Assembly (NCBI GenBank): GCA_902806065.1
Contig: CADCVE010000009.1
Span: forward strand, 1-52,412
DNA length: 52,412 nucleotides
Direction: 5' to 3'
Source of the DNA: an uncultured Rubrobacteraceae bacterium
GTDB lineage: Bacteria; Actinomycetota; Rubrobacteria; Rubrobacterales; Rubrobacteraceae
In this document: in pieces, positions 39,288-47,572 of the stretch
Position numbering within the stretch: the first letter of the stretch is position 1
Layout of the letters: each line of letters begins with the position of its first letter
Made by a program: the position numbers and the translations under genes
The notes under the pieces: model-generated
Databases searched by the model: none
Told to the model about the DNA's origin: nothing
Seen by the model: only the letters and a program-made list of their open reading frames with translations

Positions 39288-40502
39288 CTAGCGGAAGGCC
39301 TGCACTCCGGTGATGGCGCTCCCGAGGATTAGGGTATGGACCTCGCTCGTGCCCTCGTAGGTCATCACGCTCTCCAGGTTGTTGGCGTGGCGCAGCACAG
39401 GATAGTCGTTCGTAACGCCGTTGCCGCCGAGGATGGTGCGTGCTTCCCGTGCGATCTCTATGGCCTCCCGGACGTTGTTCAGCTTGCCAAATGAGATGTG
39501 GGAGGGATGAGCCGTACCTTCGTCCTTCATGCGTCCGATGTGTAGCGCGACCATGACGCCTTTGTTGATCTCCAGCATCATGTTTACGAGCTTCTGCTGC
39601 GTGAGCTGGAAGCCAGCGATGGGCTTGCCGAACTGCTCACGCTCCTTCGAGTATTGCAGGGCCGTCTCATAGCAGTCGCGAGCAGCGCCCATTGCGCCCC
39701 AGATGATCCCGTAACGCGCCTCATTCAGGCAAGCGAACGGACCCTTCAAGCCCTCTGCCCCGGGGAGCATCGCGCTCTCGGGGAGCCGCACGTCCTCGAA
39801 GAGCAGGTCGCACTGCACGGACGCGCGCATCGAGAGCTTGTTGATAATGTTCGTGGCGGAGAAACCGGGCGTATCGGTCGGGACTAGGAAGCCGCGGATA
39901 CCCTCATCGGTCTGCGCCCAGACCACCGCTACGTCCGCGATGGTGGCCATCCCGATCCAACGCTTCGACCCGTTCAAGACCCAATCAGGGCCGTCTCTTC
40001 GAGCAGAGGTCTTCATGCTGGCCGGGTCGCTCCCAGCGTCGGGCTCGGTGAGACCAAAGCAGCCGATAGCCTCGCCCTTCGCCATCCTCGGGAGCCACTC
40101 TTGTTTCTGCTCCTCAGAGCCGAACTTGTGAATAGCGGACATCGCGAGCGAGCCCTGTACGCTGACAAAGGTCCGCAGACCGGAGTCGCCGGCCTCCAGC
40201 TCCATACAGGCCAAGCCGTAGGAGACGGCGCTCTTGCCGGCGCACCCATAGCCGGAGAGGTGCATGCCGAGCAGGCCCAAAGAGCCCATCTCCGGCACGA
40301 TCTCCTTCGGGAAGATCGCCTTCTCCCACCACTCCTTGATGTTTGGTTTGAGCCTCTCCTCCACGAAGACGCGGGTCTCGTCTCGTATCGCCCGCTCCTC
40401 CCTCGAAAGCAGGGTATCGAGCCCGAGGAAATCCGACGCCTCGGGAGGTCCGGGTCTCGTCTTGTTATCAGCGGCAGCCTTGTCTCTCCGTATAGTGTCC
40501 AT
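39288..40502 (-). CDS. Acyl-CoA dehydrogenase, glutaryl-CoA dehydrogenase-like
   Basis: 404 residues. The FAD/substrate loops are CFGLTEPDAGSDPASMKT near residue 148 and WIGMATIADVAVVWA near 183. The catalytic Glu is in MTYEGTSEVHTLILG near 380. Within the acyl-CoA dehydrogenase family the segments GYGCAGKSAVSYGL, RTILGGNGVTNDYPVLRHANNLE and YEGT are those of glutaryl-CoA dehydrogenases, which oxidise and decarboxylate glutaryl-CoA to crotonyl-CoA in lysine/tryptophan breakdown. It is a single gene here with no other pathway genes, so the physiological substrate remains open. Confidence 0.87.
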   Translation of the reverse strand: MDTIRRDKAAADNKTRPGPPEASDFLGLDTLLSREERAIRDETRVFVEERLKPNIKEWWEKAIFPKEIVPEMGSLGLLGMHLSGYGCAGKSAVSYGLACMELEAGDSGLRTFVSVQGSLAMSAIHKFGSEEQKQEWLPRMAKGEAIGCFGLTEPDAGSDPASMKTSARRDGPDWVLNGSKRWIGMATIADVAVVWAQTDEGIRGFLVPTDTPGFSATNIINKLSMRASVQCDLLFEDVRLPESAMLPGAEGLKGPFACLNEARYGIIWGAMGAARDCYETALQYSKEREQFGKPIAGFQLTQQKLVNMMLEINKGVMVALHIGRMKDEGTAHPSHISFGKLNNVREAIEIAREARTILGGNGVTNDYPVLRHANNLESVMTYEGTSEVHTLILGSAITGVQAFR

Positions 40503-40553
40503 GCCACAAGTTTACCTATCCGTGACGCCCCGGACCAATAAGGTCGGGTACAA

Positions 40554-41237
40554 TTGGCTGTGTCCCGGTTGTGGGCTAAAGAAGGGATACGGTTCGTTGT
40601 GAAGTGGCTCAAAGTCTATGGTCTCCCGAAATTACCGCTCTTTCTCGCGCGTCTGGCGATGAAGCTCGGGCTGCCGGGGCCGACGTGGTACAAGTGGAAA
40701 GCCGCCTCGGCGGGGACGGGCGTTATTTTGGATGAGATGATCCGGGCGGCCGACGACCTCGGCTACGACGGCCAGAAGGTCGGCCAACTCGCTATGAGCC
40801 GCATCGGCGAGAAGCAGGGCTCGGACCTGCGCGAGCAACTCGGAGTCACCACGATGAGAGACACCGTGGACGTCGTCATGCTCGCCAACCGCTTCTTCGA
40901 CATCGAGATCACGCTGACCGAGACCAAAGATGGCGAGTACGTCATAAACGCCGACCGCTGCCCGTGGTTCGGTGGCATGGGTAATGATGGTGTTCCCGGA
41001 TGGGATGTAAAACCCTGCGCGGCCTTCTCTACCTACGAAAAGGCAATGGTCAGCGCTATAAACCCGAACGTAAAGCTCTCCTACACCGAGAAACGCACGA
41101 CCGGCGGCCACACCTGCCGCGGCGTCTACCAATACAAGGACAAGGAACTGGGAGATGGTCCGGCGAGCGGCGTCACCCCGGAGATGATCAGTCTCGGTAA
41201 GAAACCCAAGAAGAAGGCCGAGGCGAAGGCGGAGTAG
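40554..41237 (+). CDS. Conserved protein, possibly ATC-hydrolase-like (PF14196)
   Basis: Up to 227 residues. A helical N-terminal part (LPLFLARLAMKLGLPGPTWYKWKAAS) is followed by an alpha/beta segment with DRCPWFGGMG, VKPCAAFSTYEKAMVSAINPN and THTCRG-like CRGVYQYKD. The Cys residues and the layout resemble L-2-amino-thiazoline-4-carboxylic acid hydrolase-like proteins, but this is a recollection of pattern. The C-terminus is lysine-rich. The first start is a TTG at 40554; GTG at 40599 is an alternative. It is divergent from the acyl-CoA dehydrogenase. Confidence 0.55.
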   Translation: MAVSRLWAKEGIRFVVKWLKVYGLPKLPLFLARLAMKLGLPGPTWYKWKAASAGTGVILDEMIRAADDLGYDGQKVGQLAMSRIGEKQGSDLREQLGVTTMRDTVDVVMLANRFFDIEITLTETKDGEYVINADRCPWFGGMGNDGVPGWDVKPCAAFSTYEKAMVSAINPNVKLSYTEKRTTGGHTCRGVYQYKDKELGDGPASGVTPEMISLGKKPKKKAEAKAE

Positions 41238-41258
41238 GCAGGGTACACACGTACTGCA

Positions 41259-41921
41259 ATGAACAATAAAGTCAACAAACCCGCTGAATATACGGATAAA
41301 GCGAAGCAGTTGGGACGAGAAGGCAGTGCGAGCTTTGAAGCTATCGATGTCAACACAAGGATTATCGAGTTAGACCCAACCCGCTATGATGCCTATATTA
41401 GACGCGGTATCTGCTATCAAAAACAGTGGTATCTGGACGACGCAGAACAAGACTTTCAGAAAGTTTTGGAACTCAATCCTGGCAACCGCATCGCTGCCGA
41501 CAGGTTAGAAGAAGTTATGGAGTCGAAGGCAGAAATCGAGATATTGAAGCAAAAGCAAAAAGCTGATACCTTAAAGTTTCAGAGTAGCTTTTCTTCATCG
41601 CAAAACTCGTTTTCGACAAGCGACTATCACGACTTCAGTTTGGGCTGGCGAAAAGAGACTCCCCTTTACAAGCTTGGCTACAAAATCACAGGACGTTCGC
41701 GCCATCAACGTTGGCAAATACTCATTAATCGAGCGTTGCCACAGCTTGGCCTTGCAGAGGTAGCGTATACGATCGCTAACAATCGTCGTGTAAAGAAGCT
41801 ACCGAACGACGGTGAAGAACGATACGCTCACGCAATTGGCGAATGGGAATATGACCTTGCTCGGCTCAAAGAACTTTTCTACGATGGATCTTTCTTCTGG
41901 CCGTCTACAGAGGTCGAGTAA
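41259..41921 (+). CDS. AT-rich TPR protein with C-terminal helical domain of unknown function
   Basis: 220 residues. TPR-like helices cover about 25-90 (AIDVNTRIIELDPTRYDAYIRRG, then AEQDFQKVLELNPGNRIAAD in pattern). A lysine/serine linker follows, then a helical domain with YKLGYKITGRSRHQRWQIL, LPQLGLAEVAYTIANN and HAIGEWEYDLARLKELFYDG. The latter recurs, from memory, at the C-terminus of otherwise unrelated bacterial proteins and ends in an EW-DL-L motif. Base composition differs from all neighbours: the line 41341-41400 is 25 of 60 G+C, against about 60 percent around it. This points to horizontal transfer. The function is unknown. Confidence 0.7.
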   Translation: MNNKVNKPAEYTDKAKQLGREGSASFEAIDVNTRIIELDPTRYDAYIRRGICYQKQWYLDDAEQDFQKVLELNPGNRIAADRLEEVMESKAEIEILKQKQKADTLKFQSSFSSSQNSFSTSDYHDFSLGWRKETPLYKLGYKITGRSRHQRWQILINRALPQLGLAEVAYTIANNRRVKKLPNDGEERYAHAIGEWEYDLARLKELFYDGSFFWPSTEVE

Positions 41922-41992
41922 GTAACTTTTGTTTACTTTGCACTCAGCCTGAGAATGCTAACTCTGTTTCATTACAACACACAGGAGGAGCC

Positions 41993-42592
41993 ATGGAACG
42001 CATCGAGATAGATACGGCGCGAGGCAAGGAGCGGATGCCGCCGGGACAGTACCTCGTCGGCGACCGCTGGCCGATCCTTACCTACGGCCCTACCCCAAAG
42101 TTCAACCCGGATGTCTGGGACTTCACTATTGGCGGGCTCGTCGAGACTCCCTTGAAGTTCACCTGGGAGGAGTGGAACGAGCTACCGAAGGTAGAGGTCA
42201 AGGCGGATATGCACTGCGTCACCTCGTGGAGTAAGCTGGACAACGTGTGGACGGGAGTCCGGGCGAAGTATCTGCTGGAGATGGCGAAGCCCAAGCCCGA
42301 GGCGAAGTTCTTTTCGGTCTTCTGCGACGGCGGCTACACAACGAATGCGCCGGTGGAGGAGCTTTACGAGGAAGATGCTCTCTTCGCGACGCATCACAAC
42401 GGCGAGACTTTGGAGCCGGGACACGGGTATCCTCTGCGGCTCGTCATACCGCGCCTCTACGCCTGGAAGAGCGCGAAGTGGATCCGGGGCGTCGAGTTCA
42501 TCGCCGAGGACAAACCGGGCTTCTGGGAGGTAAACGGCTATCATAGCTACGGTGACCCGTGGAGAGAGCAGCGGTACAGCTTCTCTTTCTAG
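41993..42592 (+). CDS. Sulfite-oxidase-fold molybdopterin oxidoreductase (YedY-like)
   Basis: 199 residues, with GGAGGAG before the ATG. The Oxidored_molyb fold is visible: FTIGGLVETPLKFTWEEWNELPKVE near residue 45, then MHCVTSWSK with the Cys that ligates molybdenum near 75, VWTGVRAKYLLEMA, and the C-terminal HGYPLRLVIPRLYAWKSAKW with GVEFIAEDKPGFWE. It lacks a Tat signal, so unlike MsrP/YedY it is cytoplasmic, and it lacks the C-terminal dimerisation domain of full sulfite oxidases. Small proteins of this type are common in Actinobacteria and Deinococci; the substrate is unknown. Confidence 0.88.
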   Translation: MERIEIDTARGKERMPPGQYLVGDRWPILTYGPTPKFNPDVWDFTIGGLVETPLKFTWEEWNELPKVEVKADMHCVTSWSKLDNVWTGVRAKYLLEMAKPKPEAKFFSVFCDGGYTTNAPVEELYEEDALFATHHNGETLEPGHGYPLRLVIPRLYAWKSAKWIRGVEFIAEDKPGFWEVNGYHSYGDPWREQRYSFSF

Positions 42593-42634
42593 CTTTCAGC
42601 ACCACACTTCATAGGCGGCAAGAACCCTCCTTTC

Positions 42635-42653
42635 GCACGGTGCGGCGCCGTGC
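42635..42653 (+). terminator. Hairpin after the sulfite-oxidase-fold gene
   Basis: GCACGG (42635-42640) pairs with CCGTGC (42648-42653) around a seven-base loop, about 43 bases past the stop. No T-run follows, so it is a weak terminator candidate. Confidence 0.35.
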
Positions 42654-42718
42654 CGGTCGTGAGAAGATGCAACTGTAACTGGTTCCACTAATCTTCTAAC
42701 TTTCAAGAGGGGAAAGCC

Positions 42719-43108
42719 ATGAGTAAGAGGCTGATGTTTCTGGCGGCGATGCTGGTGATGGTGCCGTTAGCTGCGGCCACCGTAACGGCTCAGTCGGAAG
42801 ATTTTGTCGCTAGCCGCACCTCTCCGAGCGGACAGTACCAGTCGGAATCGGCGGTCTGTCCGCACGCTCCCGGACAGTTCCTCGTTGGCTACGTCTCCGA
42901 GGAGGCCTTCCAGGCAGCCCCGACAGAGAACGTGGTGGACACCTTCGACAGTATCCTCGTGCAACACCTCGCGTACCCGGAGATAAAGGGCATACCGGAC
43001 CAGTCCAGCCGATTCGCCGCCGAGGAGGCTAGGAGGCAGGAGCTACTCTCCAGGCCCGGTGTGAGCTACGTAGAGTACAATTGCCTAGCGTCTATCGCTG
43101 GCGTCTGA
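42719..43108 (+). CDS. Small secreted protein resembling a subtilase prodomain
   Basis: 129 residues. A signal peptide (MSKRLMFLAAMLVMVPLAAA to TAQ) leaves about 105 mature residues. PGQFLVGYVSEEAF near residue 50 and LLSRPGVSYVEYNC near 110 recall the start (PGEVLVKF) and end (PGVxYVExN) of the prodomains of secreted subtilisin-like proteases. No protease domain follows. The protein may be a free-standing inhibitor or chaperone for a protease encoded elsewhere. GAGGGGAAAG precedes the ATG. The resemblance is by motif only. Confidence 0.55.
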   Translation: MSKRLMFLAAMLVMVPLAAATVTAQSEDFVASRTSPSGQYQSESAVCPHAPGQFLVGYVSEEAFQAAPTENVVDTFDSILVQHLAYPEIKGIPDQSSRFAAEEARRQELLSRPGVSYVEYNCLASIAGV

Positions 43109-43119
43109 TCTCCGAGCGA

Positions 43120-44055
43120 CTATCTCTTTGGGGCGCTAAAGAACTCGAACGTCTCCTTTAGACCGGCGGCGAGCTCAACCTCCGAATGCCAGCCTAGAGC
43201 GCGGCCGGCGGCGCTCGGGTCCACGCAGCTCCGGAGTTGTTCGCCGGGCTTGGCGGGGCCGTGCTCGGGCGGTAGTTCTAGCCCGGAGATACCGCGCAGG
43301 GTCTCGTAAAGCTCGTTCACGCTCGTCTCCAGGCCGGTCCCTATGTTGTACGCTCCCGTTGGAGCTCCGCCGTTCGCTCCACTTTCGAGGGCGAGGACAT
43401 TGGCGCGGGCGACATCCTCGACGTAGACGTAGTCGCGCGTCTGCTCCCCGGTGCCGTTGATCCTGGAGGTACGCCCCGAGGCCAGGTTGCCGCAGAAGAT
43501 CGCCACAACCCCAGCCTCGCCGTGTGGGTCCTGGCGTGGCCCGTAGACGTTGGCATAGCGCAAGGCCGCGTAGGGCAGCCCGTACTGCGCTTCGTAGTAG
43601 TGCAGGTAACGCTCCCCGGCGAGTTTGGAGACACCATAGGGCGAGACGGGGTAGTGTGGATGATCCTCGGGAGCTGGAGATACGTTCTGCTCACCGTAGA
43701 TGGCCCCACCCGTCGAGGCGAAGACGACCTTTCCAACGCCGTGACGGACGCAGTTCTCCAGCAACCCAAGCGTCCCCAGCACGTTCACCTCCGCGTCGAA
43801 GGCCGGCTCCCTAACCGAGCGCCGTACGTCCATCTGGGCAGCCTGGTGACACAAAGCCTCCGGCTGAAACTCCTCAAAGACTTCGGCGCACCCGGAACGA
43901 ATATCCAACTCATGCAGACGAGCGCCCTCGGGGACATTCTCCCTCTTGCCAGTCGAGAGGTTGTCTACAATGGCTACGTCATGGCCGCGAGCGAGCAGCA
44001 GATCAGCGACGTGCGAGCCTATAAAACCGGCGCCTCCTGTCAAGAGCACCTTCAT
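43120..44055 (-). CDS. NAD-dependent nucleotide-sugar 4-epimerase (GalE-like)
   Basis: 311 residues of an extended short-chain dehydrogenase. The NAD loop is [17 protein letters not shown] near residue 4, and [11 protein letters not shown] follows. The catalytic SxYxxxK is in [16 protein letters not shown] near 145 with Ser in [10 protein letters not shown] near 118. YNIGTG and the C-terminal part are as in GalE. It interconverts a UDP-hexose or UDP-pentose and its 4-epimer. Because it overlaps the UDP-xylose synthase gene by four bases (ATGA), it may make UDP-arabinose from UDP-xylose; UDP-galactose is the alternative. Confidence 0.85.
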   Translation of the reverse strand: MKVLLTGGAGFIGSHVADLLLARGHDVAIVDNLSTGKRENVPEGARLHELDIRSGCAEVFEEFQPEALCHQAAQMDVRRSVREPAFDAEVNVLGTLGLLENCVRHGVGKVVFASTGGAIYGEQNVSPAPEDHPHYPVSPYGVSKLAGERYLHYYEAQYGLPYAALRYANVYGPRQDPHGEAGVVAIFCGNLASGRTSRINGTGEQTRDYVYVEDVARANVLALESGANGGAPTGAYNIGTGLETSVNELYETLRGISGLELPPEHGPAKPGEQLRSCVDPSAAGRALGWHSEVELAAGLKETFEFFSAPKR

Positions 44056-45071
44056 CCGGTGGTACGCCCGATCTCCGGCCGAATCTCTGTTTCAGGGACC
44101 TCTTCAGCGCCTTCGAATCGTTCAGCGAACCAGCGAATGGTGCGTGAAAGACCTTCTCTTGCCGGGACTTCTGGTTCCCAACCTAGAGCCTCCCGGGCAC
44201 GCGTTATGTCGGGGCAGCGCTGCTTGGGGTCGTCCTGGGGGAGGAGTTCGTGGATCATTTTGCTCGTGCTGTTCGAAAGCTCCAGGATCAGGGCGGCGAC
44301 ATCATTCACCGTGTACTCCACGGGATTGCCTATGTTAACCGGGCTTATCTCCCGGCTATTCATCAGCCTGAGCACACCTTCCACGAGGTCGTCCACATAC
44401 TGCACGCTCCTGGTCTGGCTCCCGTCACCGTAGACGGTCAGAGGCTCGCCCGAGAGAGCCTGTTGAATGAAGTTCGGGATCATGCGTCCGTCGTCCGGGC
44501 GCATCCTGGAGCCGTAGGTGTTGAAGATCCTCACTATCCTCGTATCCACACGGTGGTGGCGATGATACGCCATGGTAATGGACTCGGCGTAGCGCTTTGC
44601 CTCGTCGTAGACGCCGCGTATGCCTATCGGGTTGACGTTCCCCCAGTACCCCTCCGGCTGAGGATGGACGAGCGGGTCACCGTAGACCTCGCTCGTCGAG
44701 GCGAGCATGAAGCGGGCTCCTTTGGCTTTGGCGAGTCCCAGAGCGTTGTAAGTACCGAGCGCGCCGACCTTGAGGATGGGTATCGGGATACGCTCGAAGT
44801 CAGCCGGACTCGCCGGGGAGGCGAAGTGGTAGATCCCGTCGAGCTCTCCGGGGCAGTCTATATACGTGGTCACGTCGTGATGGACGTACTCGAAGTCCGG
44901 GTCTTCTTGGAGGTGGGTGATGTTCTCCAGGCTCCCGGTGCGCAGGTTATCCATGCACACGACGCGGTAGCCCTCCGAGATGAGCCGCTCACACAGATGG
45001 CTCCCGATAAACCCGGCCCCGCCCGTAACGAGAGCCCGGGGCTTCGCAAACGGCTTTACCGCTCTCGGCAC
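44052..45071 (-). CDS. UDP-glucuronate decarboxylase (UDP-xylose synthase)
   Basis: 339 residues from the GTG at 45071, which has AGGAGG eight bases upstream; longer frames overlap the previous gene. The NAD loop is [18 protein letters not shown] near residue 12. UXS-specific segments are [17 protein letters not shown] near 80, [21 protein letters not shown] with the catalytic Thr/Ser region near 120, and the YDEAKRYAE catalytic Tyr-Lys near 150. It oxidises and decarboxylates UDP-glucuronate to UDP-xylose. The gene upstream makes its substrate and the gene downstream is a 4-epimerase, so the three are one pathway. Confidence 0.88.
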   Translation of the reverse strand: MPRAVKPFAKPRALVTGGAGFIGSHLCERLISEGYRVVCMDNLRTGSLENITHLQEDPDFEYVHHDVTTYIDCPGELDGIYHFASPASPADFERIPIPILKVGALGTYNALGLAKAKGARFMLASTSEVYGDPLVHPQPEGYWGNVNPIGIRGVYDEAKRYAESITMAYHRHHRVDTRIVRIFNTYGSRMRPDDGRMIPNFIQQALSGEPLTVYGDGSQTRSVQYVDDLVEGVLRLMNSREISPVNIGNPVEYTVNDVAALILELSNSTSKMIHELLPQDDPKQRCPDITRAREALGWEPEVPAREGLSRTIRWFAERFEGAEEVPETEIRPEIGRTTG

Positions 45072-45103
45072 CGCAAGGTCCTCCTGACTCGGTTTAGCCA
45101 AGG

Positions 45104-46513
45104 CTAACGCCGCCCGAAGCCCCGGTAGAGGAGGCCCGAGGCCCGGGCCACTCCCGGGTCGTAGACGTTGCGGCCGTCCACGAGTAGCTTCGGCGGCTCC
45201 ATGAGGGCGGCGGCGCGCTCGAGGTCCAGGGTTCGCACTTCCTCCCACTCCGTCACCACCACCGCCGCGTGCGCCCCTTGTAGAGCTTCGTACGGGTCGA
45301 AGGCGACCTTGAGGCTTGGCAGAAGCTCCGCGGCCTTTTTTCCGGCCACAGGGTCGTAGCCGACGACTCGCGCCCCGCGCTTCTCCAACTCGCGCGCTAT
45401 CGCCAGGCTCGGCGCCTCCCGCAAGTCGTCGGTGTTCGGCTTGAAGGCGAGTCCCAGGAGGGCTATACGCTTGCCTTTGAGAGTGTGCAGATCACGCTGG
45501 AGCTTGGCGACGACCTGCCTGCGCTGGCGCTCGTTCACGGCGACCGCGGAGTCGAGCATTACGGGCTCGTGGTCGTACTCGCGGGCGATCGAGCGCAGGG
45601 CCGCGACGTCTTTGGGGAAGCAAGAGCCACCCCACCCGATACCCGCGTTGAGGAAGCGGGAGCCTATGCGTTCGTCCAGCCCCATGCCGTGGGCGACGCT
45701 CGCGACATCCGCGCCGACCAGTTCGCAGATCGTGGAGATCTCGTTGATAAAGCTGATCTTGGTCGCGAGAAAGGCGTTGGCCGCGTACTTGATCATCTCC
45801 GCGCTCGCCAGGTCCGTAGTTACGAACGGCACCGCGGCCTTCGGCCTCGGATCCACCTGAGTAGGGAAGGTCTGCTGGATTATCGGCTCATACAAAGCGC
45901 GCATCGTATCCAGCGCACCCCGCTTGTCGGCTCCGAGCACGATCCTATCCGGGAACAGCGAATCGTACATAGCGCTCCCCTCCCGCAAGAACTCCGGGTT
46001 GGAGACGACGTGGTAATCCACCGACGCGCTCCCACTCGAACTTCCACCCTCGGTAGCACCCTCCCGGACGAGCATAGAGACGTAATCCCCCGAACCCACA
46101 GGCACGGTGCTCTTGTTGACGACGACTAGCGGATGTTCGCGCAACCCGGACTCCGCATCCCCGACGTCGGCCAGCGCCCGTCCAACCCCCCTGGCGACTG
46201 CTCCCACACTGGAGAGGTCCGCCGCCCCATCGTCCCCCTGCGGCGTATCCACCGCGATGAACAACACATCCGCCTCCCGCACGACCTCGGGGAGGTCCGT
46301 AGTGAAGCGTAACCGCCCCCGCCGGGCGCCCCCGGCCACCATCTCTTCCAGGCCGGGCTCATAGATCGGTATCTGCCCCTCCTTGAGCCTGGCGACCCGC
46401 CCTTCATCCTTGTCCACGCACGCCACCCGGTGCCCCACGTGCGCCAGACAAGCCCCCGTCACCAGCCCCACGTATCCCGCGCCTACAACCCCAACATTGA
46501 ACTCTTCAGCCAA
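45104..46513 (-). CDS. ugd: UDP-glucose 6-dehydrogenase
   Basis: 469 residues from a TTG at 46513 with GGAG upstream; the frame is open to 46633 but without resemblance. The NAD motif is [21 protein letters not shown] near residue 7. The catalytic Cys is in [14 protein letters not shown] near 290, with the conserved [18 protein letters not shown] and [17 protein letters not shown] segments. It oxidises UDP-glucose twice to UDP-glucuronate. It is the first gene of the nucleotide-sugar operon ugd-uxs-epimerase. Confidence 0.95.
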   Translation of the reverse strand: MAEEFNVGVVGAGYVGLVTGACLAHVGHRVACVDKDEGRVARLKEGQIPIYEPGLEEMVAGGARRGRLRFTTDLPEVVREADVLFIAVDTPQGDDGAADLSSVGAVARGVGRALADVGDAESGLREHPLVVVNKSTVPVGSGDYVSMLVREGATEGGSSSGSASVDYHVVSNPEFLREGSAMYDSLFPDRIVLGADKRGALDTMRALYEPIIQQTFPTQVDPRPKAAVPFVTTDLASAEMIKYAANAFLATKISFINEISTICELVGADVASVAHGMGLDERIGSRFLNAGIGWGGSCFPKDVAALRSIAREYDHEPVMLDSAVAVNERQRRQVVAKLQRDLHTLKGKRIALLGLAFKPNTDDLREAPSLAIARELEKRGARVVGYDPVAGKKAAELLPSLKVAFDPYEALQGAHAAVVVTEWEEVRTLDLERAAALMEPPKLLVDGRNVYDPGVARASGLLYRGFGRR

Positions 46514-46702
46514 AGATACCGTCTCCAGACCTGCTACTCCCGGACCGCCCGCAAACTGGCGGCCCAGAGATACTTGCTCTCTGACCCCATAGCTTACAAG
46601 AAAGCGTGCGAGTTGTAGCGGCACGAACGGCAAGGACCACGATAACCCGTGAAGAGGAGTCTTTCGGCCAGCAAGTCTCCAGTTTCATGGTAATAAACAA
46701 CA

Positions 46703-47572
46703 ATGGACGTAAACCGGATACGAAGAGTTGCCGCGAGCGCCCGTGACTGGCTGGCACTCGCGCTGTCCTATCCCGCCTCGTACTATAAGGGTCACAAGAA
46801 CAGGGAGCTGTTCGAGGGCGTCGGGACTTACTGTATGTTTATCGGCTACCCGCGCAGCGGGCACAGCCTGGTAGGCTCTCTCCTCGACGCGCATCCTCAG
46901 GCGATCATCGCCCACGAACTCGACGCCTTGAAGTTCGTTGAAGCGGGCTTCGATAAATTCCAGCTCTACCAACTCCTCCTCGACAACTCCCGCCGCTTCG
47001 CCCGCGGGGGCCGTGAATGGACCGGCTACGATTACGAAGTCCCCCACCAGTGGCAGGGCCACTTCGACGATCTCCGTATCATCGGGGACAAAAAAGGCGG
47101 CCGCTCCACCCTGCGGCTGTCAGAGAATCCCAACCTTCTACCCCGGCTACACAAGACCATCGCCGCCACAGTCAGGTTTATCCACACTATCAGGAACCCG
47201 TACGATAACATCGCCACCATGCACAAACGCGCCCTCGAACAAGACCACAACCACACTCTGGACGCCACCGTCGAGGACTACCTCTCCAGGTGTGGGATGA
47301 ACACTGGCCTCAAGGAGCGACTGGGCAACGGTGCGGTGCTCGACGTGCGCCACGAGTCTTTTGTACAGGACCCGAAGTCTTCGCTGCGCGAGCTGTGCGA
47401 TTTCCTGGGGCTAGGCTACGATGAGAGCTATCTCGAAGACTGCGCGAGCATCGTGTTTGCCTCGCCGCGCAGGAGCCGCCACGATATCGAGTGGGATGAT
47501 GCGTCGCTCGCTGCGGTGCGCGCTGCCATCGGAAGGTTTGAGTTCTTGCGGGGTTACTCCTATGAGGAGTAG
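46703..47572 (+). CDS. Sulfotransferase
   Basis: 289 residues. The PAPS 5'-phosphosulfate loop is FIGYPRSGHSLVGSLLDAHP near residue 46. A 3'-phosphate-binding RNPYDN segment (IRNPYDNIATMHKRAL) is near 155 and the C-terminal DFLGLGYDESYLEDCASIV matches sulfotransferase ends. It would transfer sulfate from PAPS to a hydroxyl of a sugar, lipid or other acceptor. Its place inside an exopolysaccharide cluster suggests a glycan target. No signal peptide. It is divergent from ugd and convergent with the initiating sugar transferase, with stops one base apart. Confidence 0.82.
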   Translation: MDVNRIRRVAASARDWLALALSYPASYYKGHKNRELFEGVGTYCMFIGYPRSGHSLVGSLLDAHPQAIIAHELDALKFVEAGFDKFQLYQLLLDNSRRFARGGREWTGYDYEVPHQWQGHFDDLRIIGDKKGGRSTLRLSENPNLLPRLHKTIAATVRFIHTIRNPYDNIATMHKRALEQDHNHTLDATVEDYLSRCGMNTGLKERLGNGAVLDVRHESFVQDPKSSLRELCDFLGLGYDESYLEDCASIVFASPRRSRHDIEWDDASLAAVRAAIGRFEFLRGYSYEE

